The notes below the pieces were generated by a model. It was not told where the DNA came from, made no database searches, and saw only the letters and a program-made list of their open reading frames with translations. Position numbers and translations under genes: made by a program. From Aralia elata (lineage: Eukaryota > Streptophyta > Magnoliopsida > Apiales > Araliaceae), in NCBI GenBank assembly GCA_034770075.1, contig CM068385.1, positions 47,018,721-47,082,720 of the forward strand: 64,000 nt of DNA, written 5' to 3'. This document shows positions 45,897-58,500 of this stretch, piece by piece. The first letter of the stretch is position 1. Every line of letters starts with the position of its first letter.

Positions 45897-48237
45897 TTAA
45901 GTCTTCAGCCTGACTTCTTCTTTTTCAATAACTCGGACTTGTTTTGGAACGCCTTTGGTTGTGCATCCCATATCATGCATCATGTGCCCATTGTCTTCCA
46001 TGTTCCCTTGCTTTTCATTTTCACTTCTTCCTTCACTGTGTTCGTCTTCCCATGTTTCATCTTCTAAGATCTCTTGTGCCACATAACACTCTTCCACTTC
46101 ATCAGGAATTTTTATGGTATCAAACACGCTGAACGTAACCTCTTGATCATTAACCCCCATCCTGAATTCTCCATTCCTTACATCAATCAAAGTTTGTCCA
46201 GTGGCTAGGAATGGTCGTCCCAGAATTAATGGAATCTCCTTATCTTCTTCATACTCAAGAACGACAAAATCCATTGGGAAAACAAATGTATCAACTCTCA
46301 CTAGCACATCTTCGATCACTCCTTTTGGACGTGTAATTGATCGGTCTGCCAGTTGTAGAGTTATATTCGTTGGCTTCATTCCTTTCAACCCATGTTTTTC
46401 GTAGATAGAGAGAGGCATGAGATTAATGCTTGCCCCGAGATCACATAGAGCCTTCCCAACAAACTGTTCCCCAATAGTACATGGTATCGTAAAACTTTCG
46501 GAGTCTTTCAGTTTAGTGGGTAATTTCCTCTGAATAATAGTACTGCATTCTTCAGTTAGGGCTACCATCTCTCCTTCACTTATCCTCCTCTTCTTTGACA
46601 AAATTTCTTTTAAAAACTTAACATAACTTGGCATTTGTTCTAATGCCTCTGCAAAAGAAATATTGATTTGTAATTTCTTGAAAACTTCCAAAAAGTTTGA
46701 GAACTGACGGTCCAACTTGTGATTCTTCACCCGTTGTGGATATGGTGCAACAGGATTCTTTGATTCATACTTGCTTTCTCCCTGTTTTAATTCTAACTCT
46801 CGATTTTTCTTTTCTTCATTCTTGTTTAAATCAATTTCAATTCCTTCTTCCTTTTCAGTGTCAATCTTTCCTGTGGATGTGGTATCATTTTTTGGTAAAC
46901 TCTTCCCGCTTCTTAGCATAATAGCCTTGCATTGCTCATGACTATCTCTTCTCGGATTGACTTCGGTGTCACTCAATAGAGCACCCTGTGGACGATTATT
47001 CACTGCACTTGCTAGTTGTCCCATTTGAGTCTCCAAATTACGAAGTGACCCTTCTAGGCTATTCATTCTCGTGTTATTTGCTGCAATGTACTTAGTGATT
47101 AAATCTTTTATGTTAGGCTTTCTTTCCTGTTGTGGTTGAGTTGGGCCTTGGAAACCTGGTGGATGAAATTGCTTTGGAGCTGATGATTGATTCTGATTAT
47201 TGTTCCACGAAAAGTTTGGATGATTTTTCCACCCCAGATTGTATGTGTTAGAATATATACCCTGCTTGTTCCCTATAAAATTCACTGTTTCGGTATTAAT
47301 TACACACTGGTTTATATTATGACTTCTTGCACATAATTCACAGACTGCAGCTATTTGTTGCACTGATTGTGTTCCCATTGCATCAATTTTCTTTGATAGA
47401 TTTGCCAATTATGCAGCTAGAGCTGTTATTGCATCTATCTCAAATTTCCCTCCACTCTTTGGTTAAATTAATCTAGCAGTTGGCTACTGATAATTATTCG
47501 CAGCTATTGTCTCCAACAATTCACACGCTTCTTCGAATTTCTTACCCATTAGAGTCCCTCCTGTAGCTGCATCAATACTAGTTTGTGTTGTGTTAAACAA
47601 CCCGTTATAAAATGTTTGTACTTGAAACCACTTCGGGAGTCTATGATGAGGACACCTTCTCAACATTTCCTTGAAACGTTCCCAAGCTTCATACAGTGAT
47701 TCTTAATGTTGTTGTGCGAATGACGTAATCTCATTTCTCATTCTTGTAGTCTTTGCTGGGAAAAAAATTTAGCTAAAAATTTCTAAGCTAAATCATCCCA
47801 AGTAGTGATTGAACCTGCTGGTAAAGAATGTAGCCAACTCTTTGCCTTATCACAAAGTGTGAAAGGAAAGAGCCTTAGTCTTCCTGCGTCATCAGTCACA
47901 TCCTTGTATTTAAATGTGTCATAAATTTCCAAGAAACTTACAAGGTGATCGTTTGGATCATCATTTGGCATGCCCCAAATTTGATCGAATTCTGAACCAT
48001 CTGAATCGTACTCGGTTTGATTTCAAAAATGTTGGCCTGAATTGCAGGCCTCCTAATGCTTGAATAAATCTCAGTGACTTGTGGCATCGCATAGTCCTTA
48101 ATTGATTTTTGTGCCTCTTCGTCAGCCATAGCTTGTTGCTTAATTGTTTTTTTACAAAATTGTCGTATTTTACGAAGCCTTTTCTCAATCTCGTCCTCGA
48201 ACGAAAGTAATTTGTGCTCCTTTGACCTAGTTTGCAT
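45897..48237 (-). pseudogene. Athila gag-protease, two frameshifts
   Basis: Start 48237 (MQTRSKEHKLLSFEDEIEKR). Gag capsid-like region has DDPNDHLVSFLEIYDTFKYK, RLRLFPFTLCDKAKSWLHSL and CPHHRLPKWFQVQTFYNG; zinc-binding CELCARSHNINQC; Q/P-rich linker; protease DLGASINLMPLSIYEKHGLK, with IPLILGRPFLATGQTLIDVR. Frame changes fall near 47950 and between 47783 and 47666, with single stops near 47409 and 47465. It ends at 45897 without entering RT. A divergent relative of the tandem units, not a copy. Confidence 0.85.
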
Positions 48238-48340
48238 ACAAAGCTACCTGTGAATAGAGACCAGATTTATAAATCCGCAATAAAATCTAAATTAAAATTA
48301 ACTGATGGAAATTAATAATAGAAAATTAAGCTATCTATTG

Positions 48341-48359
48341 CTCCCCGGCAACGGCGCCA
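48341..48359 (-). other. Primer-binding site (tRNA-Asp-like)
   Basis: Minus-strand TGGCGCCGTTGCCGGGGAG, a few bases from the LTR end near 48369. Confidence 0.85.
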
Positions 48360-50569
48360 AAAACTTATTGAGCTAAATCTATACTAGCAATTTACGTGCA
48401 AGTATACACGGTCAATCAAGTAATAAAGTGATAAGAGAGTTGTCGATCCCACAAGAAGCGAATTATAACTTAAATAATTCTAAACACTAATTATGCATCA
48501 ATCAATCTAATTTAGATAATTATGATAACAAATGAGTGAATTAACTAATTTACCAATTACTGAAATATTAAATCAATCAATAAAAAGGTTAAGGAATCAA
48601 TTTCCCCCAATGAATCATTCAAATAATACTCTCATTCTTTTATTAAATTGATTAATCAGAATTGTCAGCAGAAAATCACTAATAATTAATATAACCACCC
48701 TTTCGAATAATTATATAGCATACCTATCATTATTAATTTCCCTATATTCTTATGAGAAATAATAATAATAAATTCATTAAGATTCATTTTCTACCCGTTG
48801 CTTGTGGTATTCAGGTATATTCCCATCCCGTCCACAGAATTAGCAATCAATCAGAAATCAATATTACTGAAAAGATTTACTAATCACAAGTTATTATATC
48901 CAGATCTTAACTTAGAATCTATCGTCAGATTTCATCTAAATCCATCTAATAATTGTTGATCAGACAATTATGACAAAACAAAACAAGATATAATAAACAA
49001 TTCAATTCATAATCAACTTGAATAAAAGAATTAATAAATATTTAATAAAATAATCATCGGGTAACATTTAATCCTTAACTAAGAAATTTAGCTCATAATT
49101 AAAGTGAAAAACATCAATGATCTATCAAAAGTCATTCTAGATTACAAAAATGAAGAAATAAGATAGAAGAAATAAACTCTATCGAGTCAAGCCTTCGCTC
49201 TTAATGTGAGGCCCCCAAATATCTACGCTCCCCTGTAGCAGATCTGGTGCTCACGTGAAACTATACAACTATAAATATTCAATAAAATATGACTTCTATC
49301 TATCAAAGGTTCACAGTATCCCATAACAGGTACTAGTTCTGGCCAGAACGTTGTCTGTGTTTGGATACCCTCACTTGGATGTATAGATTCATATCTAATG
49401 AATACCTCTTTCATATTTATATTCCCTATCTATCTGACATTCACAGTATTAATGATAAGATTGTCCATAGAACTGAGGGGCGCATTCTGGTAAGGATGGC
49501 ACCTTACCGGCGCTCATTAAGTGTAACCCCAGAGCTTATAGGACTTTCAACATCATTTAAATACCCTCATTCAGATGTATAGTTCGTATAGATACTGTAT
49601 CTAACTTAGTACAACTATGCTAAATAAAATAAAGATCAGAGTACACCGCAATCGAGAAAATAAAGGATCATAATATATTACATATCATTTGTTTCGATTA
49701 CATTGTTCTCAGTACTAAGTTCTTACAACAAAAGCCTTTAAAAGACTTAGATTATTCAAAAGCAGATAATAAAACTAGTAAACGTGTCCTTTTTCCTTTA
49801 TCTGTCCCAGAAGTGCTAGGGATATCATTTAAAGCTGCAAAAGAAGATATGCGCAAGAATGAGCTACAAATGCTCAGTAAGTTTATTTGAAAATGTAAAC
49901 ACAGTGTGTTTGATTTGAAAGATGTCAGGTGATGTATAATTGATACTGAGGGTTCTGTACCGGAACCATATATTTCAATTTGTTCTGTCAGTCTTCAATG
50001 ACTTAGAACCTCTTTGAGTTCGGATATCTGGTAGGTGATCAGCCTCACCAATATCTTAGGAGTATGCATATCATCCTACCACATTTTTGGTCAATTTAAG
50101 TTAATTGCCAATATTGGTCAATTCATTTAATTGCCAATTTAAACCTTATTCGAAGGTTTGTCGGACCACCTTCCATCCACGGTGTCTCATTTTACTCAGT
50201 ATAAGATGTCGTACCAAAACAATTTGGTTTGACACAACAATTTTAAGCTCAAACAATTAATAAATGATTTCATTTCTTAAGTTATGCTGAACAAGTAGCA
50301 ATAACTTCACAATAATTGATAGCAAGACATAAATGAATTGCTTAAATGTAATAAGGTTCGGAGACTTGCCTTAGCATAGTTTCGTTAAAATTTAAGACAG
50401 TTGGTCAACGTATGTAGTCTACGTATACCAATAATAAGCGTTAGCACGTATATAAACATGTATTACGCTAATTTAGACAAGTTTCATTAAGGTTCGACGT
50501 CGATTCGGTGTCTCGGTCGCGTCCTTAATCACTTAAACACATAGGTTGTTCGATAAAACTTCATTTGGA

Positions 50570-51330
50570 AGCTTAATTATTAGTATAAATAATTTATTTA
50601 TTATTTATAACATTTTTAGAAGTTTGGTATTATTTTTAAATAATTTTCAAAAGCTTGGAAGTATTTTTAAATAATTTTACAAGCTTAGGAATATTTTTAA
50701 ATGATTTAATTATCATTTAGAATATTTTTAAAACATTTAATATGTTATTTAAATAATTTATTTTTCATTTAGAATATTTTTGGACACCTAAAATATTATT
50801 TAAATGATTTATTTATCATTTATAATATTTTTAGAAAGATAGAATATTATTTAAATGATTTATCTTATCATTAATAATATTTTTATAATTTATTTTATCA
50901 ATATAATAATTTACTTATTACTTATAATAATTTTTAAAACTTAATTTAATATTTAAATGATTTAATTATCATTTAAAGAAATTTTTAAATACTTAATATA
51001 TTATTTAAATGATTTATTTATCATTAATAATATTTAAACATTTAATATTTTATTTAATTAATATATATAATAATTTCATTTGCCTTAATATCATTTTTAA
51101 ATAATTAATATAATTATTAAATGATTTAATATCATTTTTAAATAATTAATGTAATTATTAAATGATTTATTATAATTATTATTATTATTTAATTAAATTA
51201 AATAATAATTCAGAAATATATAAAAATATTAAAAATAAATTTTTATAATTAAAAATGAATTTTCGAATATAATTATTAATTATTTAATATTTATTTATTA
51301 TTTTATATAATTTATTTAATTATTTTTATT
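50570..51330. repeat. AT-rich tandem repeat in solo LTR
   Basis: Recurrent ATTATTTAAATGATTTAT followed by TATCATTTA and AATATTTTTA in units of roughly 60-70 bp; the ATGATTTATTTATCAT core is nearly palindromic. Confidence 0.6.
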
Positions 51331-51419
51331 AAATTTTATTTAAAACCGTCGCAAAAGGCTTTAGCGACAGTCTTCATAGGGTTTCTAGGTTTCTGGGTTT
51401 AAGTATGAATTTTGTCGCT

Positions 51420-52095
51420 AAAGGTGTTCTTCATGAAGAACAGCCGGTCATGGTCGAGTAGGGACGTTTGACCGCATATTAATTCCAGTTGGTTAATATT
51501 TTGGATTAGAGCTTTGTTTGTTATTATAGTAGGCATGAAAAGGTATAACGACATATGAAATTTAAGCATAAACAACATCAATTGATGCTAGATAATTCAT
51601 GGTCAAACTACCTAGTTCATGCTGTTCATGAGGTTTCTGGGTTGCCCAGAAACATGCTGGTCATGGTCGGTCAACCATGTTTGACCGTTAATAACTTTCA
51701 TGGTCGTTATTTGTTAAGTGGTTTAATGATTCAGGGTTGTAGTATACATGGCATAGAACATGTGTAAGCCAAGAAATAACATTTACAAACATCATATAAG
51801 CAAAATTAAAGGTGGTCAAATCTTGTTAGACTATTGTCAGTTATACTTAGAATTTTCTGGGTTGCCCAGAATCAGCCATCCGTAAGCGGTCAACGGGTTT
51901 TGACCATTAATAACTTTCCTCCTATACATTTTGTTATTATTCTACCAATTGGATATTATAGTCAACATGGCATACTACATATACAAACTTTAAAACAGAT
52001 CAAACGACCAATTTAAGCCAATCAAAATGACTGACAAAATAGCCTGTCAGACCATTCTGGGCTGCCAAAGTCAGTTCATGTTTTTCATCAATTTT
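51420..52095. repeat. ~210-bp imperfect repeats with TTCTGGG/CCCAGAA dyad
   Basis: Units near 51637, 51851 and 52053 begin with TTTCTGGGTTGCCCAGAAA or a decayed form, then a GGTCA(A/T) and TTTGACC(G/A)TTAATAACT segment. A fourth, partial unit is near 51430. Confidence 0.65.
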
Positions 52096-53478
52096 GACCA
52101 TTTAAATGTTATGGATCCTTGTTTAACCAACCCAGATCACTAAATAACATATTATTACATATCCTTAAACATTAAAACATAACATCTAACAAAGCTTTAA
52201 AGATCTAGTATAAAATTAGGGTTTTTGTACCTTTTTGAGCTTCTTTTGATTTCTGATCTTTGATTCTGTTCTTGTAGCTATTGAGGCTTATTATGGCTGG
52301 TAATATAAGTGTTTAGGCTTCAAAATTTCGTGGCTCACATGATCAGAATGATGTTCTATTTATAGGAACTTCAAATTAGGGTTTTTAGGGTTTCTTTTCC
52401 AAATTTGGCCTCCACAAATATCTAGCCTTGATACTTGTGCTACTCTCATCTGATCCTAACCACCTACTTGTGCTGGAGTGTGTTGAGCACAAGCTTGCAC
52501 ACTCCTAGCTCAATTTCTATTAGTTTAAATTTTATTGTTGATTTATTTCCTTACTAATTAAAATTAGATTTTTGCTAATCATGTTTAGGATGTTTAATTA
52601 TGTTTAGTAATACCTTAATTAGGGTTATATATCATAATTAAGGTTTTACATTTCATAATTTAGGGTTTAGATAACCTAATTAGAATTAGGGTTTCATAAT
52701 TAGGTATTAGGGTTTCTAATTTCACAATTAGGGTTTTAATCTTTCGTTTATGGTTTAATCTAAGTTAAATGATTCCTAATTAATATTATAATTTATTGCT
52801 TAGAATCTAAGTATCTCAATTAGGATTTTTGTGTAATAATTAGGGTTTTGATTTAATAATTCGGATAAAATTTATTAATTAGGGTTTTCTTAATTAGGGT
52901 TTCTAATTCAGTTTAACATTCTAAACCCTAATTAACTTATTTTAGATTTTTATCAGTTAATATAATATTATATTAACTCCAAAGCATGACAAAGTACTTC
53001 GTCATTATCAAGTACGACACAGCAGCTTACAAAAATAATTTGCCGAGACGCTTCTTGGTGAATTCGCCGGAAGCATGACAAATCATTTTGTCCGATTAAG
53101 CACGACACAGCTGCTTGGTGAAAAAATTTTATTTGACCTAATTGTTTAATAAAATACACAATCACATAATACAAAGTCAGATCATGAAATTTCATTTATT
53201 AAACACATAATTTACATATACAAATCTTATTAGGGTTCGGAATATTACACCTAAGCTCTAACTCTCCTATGGAATAAAGCCCTGATGAAACCCTTATTTT
53301 CCTACATAATGAATACTCCTCAATAATGAATACTAAATCTGAATATATTATCCGTGTCTCCTCTAAATGAATGAATGAATCCTATATTTATTAGTCTATT
53401 ACTAACTACTGATAAACTCCAACCATATGAGATAAGTGTACATTTTATCAGATCCTTAGCCAAAAGAATGCAAATCCA

Positions 53479-53560
53479 CCGGGTGCGTGACCACAGTCGC
53501 GTTCAAGCGTCGCGACTCTTAAATCCATGCGTCGCAACTCTTGTTTGGTGCGTTGCATCT
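53479..53560. repeat. GCGTCGC word cluster in Athila LTR
   Basis: Four degenerate copies of GCGTCGCGACTCTTAA. Same word family as the pre-env cluster at 45363-45600. Confidence 0.7.
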
Positions 53561-53860
53561 CTTGATCCCTAGCCATTCTTCAATTCCTCTTCTATGCTTC
53601 TACTTTGACCAATCTTCCACATTAGTCCCAGCTACATATACATGTCCACTCGTTTAACTTTCGCCAAACAATCATTATTACATGTAGTAACAAATTAAGG
53701 CTAAACTTACAATAATTTCATCTATTTACACCAACATAGGTTGAAATCAATTATTCACAAAAACTACTAAAATGAAATAAAATACTACCAAAACCTCTCT
53801 AGAAAAGCAAAATAATCAAGTCAAACATACCTAATTAATAGATATAAAATCTACTTATAA

Positions 53861-54496
53861 CCGACTTGCGTACTATGACTGAACGTTATGCATAATGTGG
53901 GTGTTATGGGGCTGATAACCTCATGTGCCTATTTTGGAGGTTTGCAGTAAATCACTGTCAATCCTTCTAGTAAAAGTCCATGGTCCTCAATGACCACTCA
54001 GTATTAAAGTGCCTTGACTCTAAAATTCTGCAGTCATTATTCTAAATTCATTCAAGTATCTTATGAATTGTTGTCAATTGATTGAACTTATGAAATTATG
54101 GAAATTATTGACGTAGCTATTTGTTATTACTTTTATGCTTGCTCGACAAATTTGTTGCTCACCCTTGCTTAAACACAAAATGTACAGTTGAAGCGGAGTA
54201 GGGCAGTGGCTCAGGGAAGGACAAAGGGAATGGCAAGGCTACAGAGTAGCTTTAGCTATTAGATATTAAGTGATTATTATGAATAATTATATTAAGACTT
54301 ATGATTATGTATTTGAAGAACTTAAGCTAAATTATGTAATAGTTAAGGTCGCGAGAACCTGGGAGAAGGATGTAATGATGTATTAATCAATGTGAACCAT
54401 ATATTATTCTGTAATGTATTGATAATTAGATAGATTATGAGTGGTATCGTGGAGCACCAAGTTTAGGTAGAGGTATCTGAATTTGAGGGCGTCACA
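53861..54496 (+). repeat. Tekay-like 5' LTR, 3' part
   Basis: Carries the family block in plus orientation (TATGCATAA, GGGGCTGATAACC, then TTGTTGCTCACCCTTGC at about 54150) and ends GAGGGCGTCACA at 54496. Its upstream part is missing beyond the inserted Athila. Confidence 0.8.
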
Positions 54497-54499
54497 GGT

Positions 54500-54511
54500 T
54501 GGTATCAAAGC
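54500..54511 (+). other. Primer-binding site (initiator tRNA-Met type)
   Basis: TGGTATCAAAGC, one mismatch from the usual TGGTATCAGAGC, four bases after the LTR end. Confidence 0.75.
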
Positions 54512-54725
54512 TTTAGGTTATAAACCTTAGGAAAGAGAATCCTTAGGCTATAATCTTAGAAAAGATAAAGATAAGAAGAAGGGGATGAAACTCATATAGA
54601 GTTATAAGAAACTATAGGTAGAATAGTCATAAAGAGCCATGTGGAGTCGTGAAATATACTTTCATTTCATATAATGAATTTATATTTTACTAATAGAGTT
54701 GTTTGCCTTGTGTTGTGATTGTAGG

Positions 54726-55482
54726 ATGACAAAGGATGGCGAACCAAGTAGAACCTTAGAAAAGGAGCCACGTGTTATACATGTGGTATTTGAGACACCC
54801 TTGATAGTTGAGCATGTTTCGGCAGTAGCTCTAACTGAAGAAGAAGAATACGAGATAGAATTTGACTTGGAGGAAGAACCAGAGGAGAGTGAATCAATAG
54901 AGGAATCCGGAGAAGTGCCCCATGTCGGGACTACTTTTGTGGAGGAATTGCTAGGAGAGTATGCTGATTGCATCATCGAGCTAGGAGATAGGGTCTATGA
55001 ACTAGAGCAGAAAGCCCAAGTGCGACAAATTAGAGTACAGGAGCTAGAGGTAGAGATTTTGGGGCGCCAATAGGCTGGTTATAGTTAGGGACCATGGTAC
55101 AACACCTGATGGCTCGTAATGTGGAATTGTAGACAGGTTAGAGCAATCTGAACAAAGGGAGCAAAGTGAGAGGGCCGAAAAGGAAGCCTTACGAGCCCAG
55201 CTAGAAGTGGAGATAGCAGACCGAGTCCGGGTAGAGGAGCAATGGGATGAGGCCATAGAAAGGGTTGGCGATTTAGAAGACGAGGTGAGAAGTAAGAGGA
55301 TGAAAATGAAAGATGGGTTATGTGTTTCGCACAACCATGGGTAGATGGATTGATGGTGTATATCACTATCTAGCTGAGGAAGGGTAGACCCATTATACTA
55401 TTTGTAGAGACCAGATGATTCGAATGGGGCAGCTAGAATATGAGAGCGTTGTGGAACGCAGGATGCTTGGATCAGTACACTA
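54726..55482 (+). pseudogene. Tekay-like leader ORF (ORF0), acidic coiled-coil protein
   Basis: Start ATG 54726 (MTKDGEPSRTLEKEPRVIH). The first frame (to 55073) is acidic (LTEEEEYEIEFDLEEEPEES) and turns into a coiled-coil-like EYADCIIELGDRVYELEQKA. After a frame change the frame open from 55120 to 55341 reads DRLEQSEQREQSERAEKEAL then RAQLEVEIADRVRVEEQWDE and VGDLEDEVRSK, again heptad-like. A third frame (to about 55482) has RDQMIRMGQLEYESVVERR. Position (after primer site, before gag), coiled-coil character and V-LE-EV similarity tie it to 25013-25264/31608-31786. Function unknown; no nucleic-acid or enzyme motif recognised. Confidence 0.6.
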
Positions 55483-55784
55483 ACTATGTGTTTAGTGGTA
55501 GTAGTTATTTATGTATGTATTGATGTGCAAATTCCAGTATTTTATATAAGACATGGAATAGTATGTGTAAACCCCAATTTTTGCTTTAACAACAGGGGTA
55601 GGATATATGTGAATCCCCATCTTTTGTGATATTAGAGGATAGGTAATAGCGTTTATAGCAGTATGCTGTAGAATGATGTACTGATCTTTTGGGCATATGA
55701 ATATAAACGTTTTTATCAAATATGCTACAATAATTATTGAAGTATATAATGGGATAATAATATTAAGTTGTTATTAAATAGAAA

Positions 55785-56697
55785 ATGGCGCCAAAACGTA
55801 GACAATAAGCTCAATATACCCAAGAAGAATCCGTAAATAATGAAAGGGAACAGACATATCCTATGCAGCGTCTTATCGACTTACTAGAAGGAGCATTCAG
55901 GGGAAGAAACAATGAAACGGTAAACCCCAATCCCCAAACAGTTTCGATAATGAACTTCAAAAACTTTAAGAGTGTTAGACCTCCAGAGTTTACGGGAACT
56001 ACAGATCCGATAGAAGCCCAGTTTTGGGTTAAGGAGATAGAAAAAGCATTCGTTATTGCGCGTGTGGGAGAGGATCAGAAGATGGTATTCGCCACCTACA
56101 TGATGAGAAGTGAGGTGAATTACTGGTGGGAAGCGAACCAGCAACGGACTAGAAACGAAATTGTACCACGGGATAGGTTTAAGGAGCTGTTCTTCGAGAA
56201 TTATTTCCCGAAGAGCATGCAAAGTCGTATGGAGGTGAAGTTTCTAGAATTGAGGCAAGTAGAGATGTCGGTAGCACAATACGTCGCCAAATTTAACGAA
56301 CTTGCGCGTTTTGCACTGCACCAAGTAGACACGGAGGAACAAAAAACACAACATTTTGAGCAAGGGCTGAAACCATGGTTATATAGTAAGATATCAGTTT
56401 TCCAAATTGATACTTTCAATACACTATTGGAAAAAGCCATAATCGCTGAAGGGGGAAGTGAAGCACTAACCCAATACCATAAGGAGAAGAAGAATAAGAA
56501 GTTTGGAGAAGACAACAAAGGAGGAAGTAGTGGGGGAAGTAACACTAATAAGAGGAAGTGGGACGGCAACAACAACAATCAATCAAGAAGTAAACAGGGA
56601 GGAATTAAGAAGAGAGTCAAAGAGTGTAGAAAATGTGGGAAAAACAACATAGGAGAGTGCTGGAAGGGAAGGAATGTTTACTACAACTGCGGACAAG
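55785..56697 (+). pseudogene. Tekay-like gag, interrupted
   Basis: Start ATG 55785 (MAPKRRQ) with an in-frame TAA at codon 8 (55806-55808), then open from 55809 into the inserted LTR. Gag capsid-like: FKSVRPPEFTGTTDPIEAQF, VNYWWEANQQRTRNE, FKELFFENYFPKSMQSRMEV, KFLELRQVEMSVAQYVAKFN. A Lys/Gly/Asn-rich linker (NTNKRKWDGNNNNQ) leads into zinc knuckles CRKCGKNNIGEC and YNCGQ, where the solo LTR cuts in. It continues at 58970. Confidence 0.85.
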
Positions 56698-57914
56698 TGT
56701 TGGTCGATTTAACAGTCGATAAACACACACGTGCAAGTATACACGGTCCACAAGTAATATATGATAAGATATGAGTCGAACCCACAGGGAATTGTGACAA
56801 ATAATAACCAAGTACCAATTGTATATCAATTTGTCTAATTTAAAGGATGAAGGTTTTATTGGTTGTTGATTGGTTGAGTTCACAAGTCAAGTAATGAATA
56901 AAACGCGGTAAAATATCAAGATAGAAAGGTCTAAGATTACAATTTCCCCCAACACGTCATTTGAATCTCCTAACTCTCTCTTTTCAATCAGTTATAACTT
57001 ACGAATTGACAATCGAGAAATCAAAACTACATAAGAGCCTCTGTCGATGGTCAATCACGAATCTTCCTAAGCGGTGCATAGGTATATGTCTATCCTATAC
57101 ACTATCAAGAGACTAATTTCAGGAATGATTAATAGACACGTGTCACCAAATCTAATTAATCGTCCCCTCAATTACCAACTTTCACATCAGAAGTCATTAA
57201 GACTAGATTCTCAATTGGTTGCATGCGGTAATTAGGTATATATCTATCCCAGCTACTATCAAGATACCTATTATTGCAGATAATTAATAAGACACATGTC
57301 ACTTAATCCGATTAATAACCCACAACAATCTATACTCTCGCATGTTATCATAACTAGGTCTTAACCTATAATCCATTCGTCAAGTTCATATAGGTTCCCA
57401 AGGTAATTACGGGCCAAGCAATTAATCTAGAAAGCAAAGGTTATGCCAATCAATTCACAAATGAATAACTAAAATCAATAGAGAGAGAATTCAATTCAAT
57501 TTAAGTGTTGGGTTCCATTACAATCTTAGAATATAAGGTTAGTTCATGATAGCTACAATAAACATCAATTTCAATTTATACATTGTCAAATTCGAATTAC
57601 AAAGGAGTTGAAAATCTAGAAATGAAACCACTTTTGAAGTTGTTCAGCTGTTGTTCCTTGGGTTGCTGTTGGTTTCTAGCTCTCCTCCTTAGTTTTGCAA
57701 TTCTTGTTGACTTAGTTTCTTGGCTTGTGGCTTGATTCAGCTTGATTTGCAGCCTTTAACCCTGTTGTTTGATGTATTTTGTAGCCTCCCTCTCTCTACA
57801 TATCTAATATGTAGCTTAGAAGAGATTATATATAGCCCTCCATCAAGAAACCCTAGCCAAAATTGGACAAAATGGAGCTCAGATCGCACTAAAACTGTGT
57901 CAGATCACACTCAC

Positions 57915-58500
57915 GACGGCGTTGGCGCGCCCGCACGGGGCCTGGTGCGCGCGCGCCCAAGCCTTGGTTGGCCCATGCTGAGTGCCGCACGCCCGCACGC
58001 TGGCTGTCGCACGCCCACGCCTCGCGCCCGCACGCCAATGCCCGCGCCCACGCCCTGGCCGCACGCCAGGCGCCCCAAGCAGCCGAGTGCTGCCAGCCCG
58101 CACGCCCACGCCGCGCGCCTGCACGCCAGCGCGCGCGCCCGCGCCTAGTGCCTGCCCATCTGCCTAGCATTGTCGAGTGCTGCCGAGCCGCATGCCTACG
58201 CCGCGCGCCGGCATGCCAGCGCGCGCGCCTGCGCCTAGCGCCTGCCCATCTGCCGAGTGTTGCCGTGTCCGCCGAGCGCACGCGCGCCCAATGGGCCTGC
58301 CCATGCCGAGGCTGGCTGCCGAGGCATGCCGAGCGCTTAGCGCCGAGGCTGCCTCGCGCCCAACGCCCCGCACGCCCGTGCCTGCTACCAAGGCCCGCGC
58401 ACGTCGCACGCCCAACGCCTGCCTGGTTCCCCCAGCTGCTGCACGCCGTGCCCGCGGCTTGGCCGACGCCGCACGCCGTGCACGCCTTCCAACGCCGTGC
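57915..58500. repeat. Expanded GC-rich block in solo LTR
   Basis: About 590 bp of degenerate GCACGCC, GCGCGCGCC and GCCGAG words. Long open frames in several reading frames are low-complexity Ala/Arg products of the composition, not genes. The sister LTR (22384-22556) has only about 170 bp of such sequence. Confidence 0.8.

Larger units (their letters stand above)
49205..53249 (-). mobile_element. Tekay-like solo LTR (4.0 kb)
   Basis: Minus-strand TGTAATATTCCGAACCC (53249) to GGGGGCCTCACA (49205). Flanks cttaa (49200-49204) and cctaa (53250-53254) match 4/5. No internal region. It holds AT-rich repeats (50570-51330), roughly 210-bp repeats (51420-52095), a stretch of irregular TTAGGGTTT words (52600-52930) and a two-unit ~90-bp repeat (52982-53120). 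Confidence 0.85.
43229..53860 (-). mobile_element. Athila-type element lacking pol (reverse)
   Basis: Minus-strand order: 5' LTR (48369-53860, split by a solo LTR), primer site, gag-protease, CTGGG/CCCAG hairpin, pre-env region, env-like ORF, partial 3' UTR cut at 43228. RT, RNase H and integrase are absent. The right end abuts Tekay-like LTR sequence at 53861 (expected duplication ccgac). Confidence 0.85.
48369..53860 (-). repeat. Athila 5' LTR, split by solo LTR
   Basis: Parts 48369-49204 and 53255-53860, about 1.44 kb in total. The right terminus reads TTATAAGTAGATTTTATATC, a mutated TGATGAGTAGG start. It contains the GCGTCGC words (53479-53560), and a TATA-like CTAATAAATATAG lies about 90 bp downstream of them (about 53388-53400). 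Confidence 0.75.

Noticed and set aside
52600..52930. Many AATTAGGGTTT words resembling plant telomere repeats
   Set aside because: Spacing is irregular and the exact TTTAGGG array is absent; they are AT-rich words within the solo LTR.
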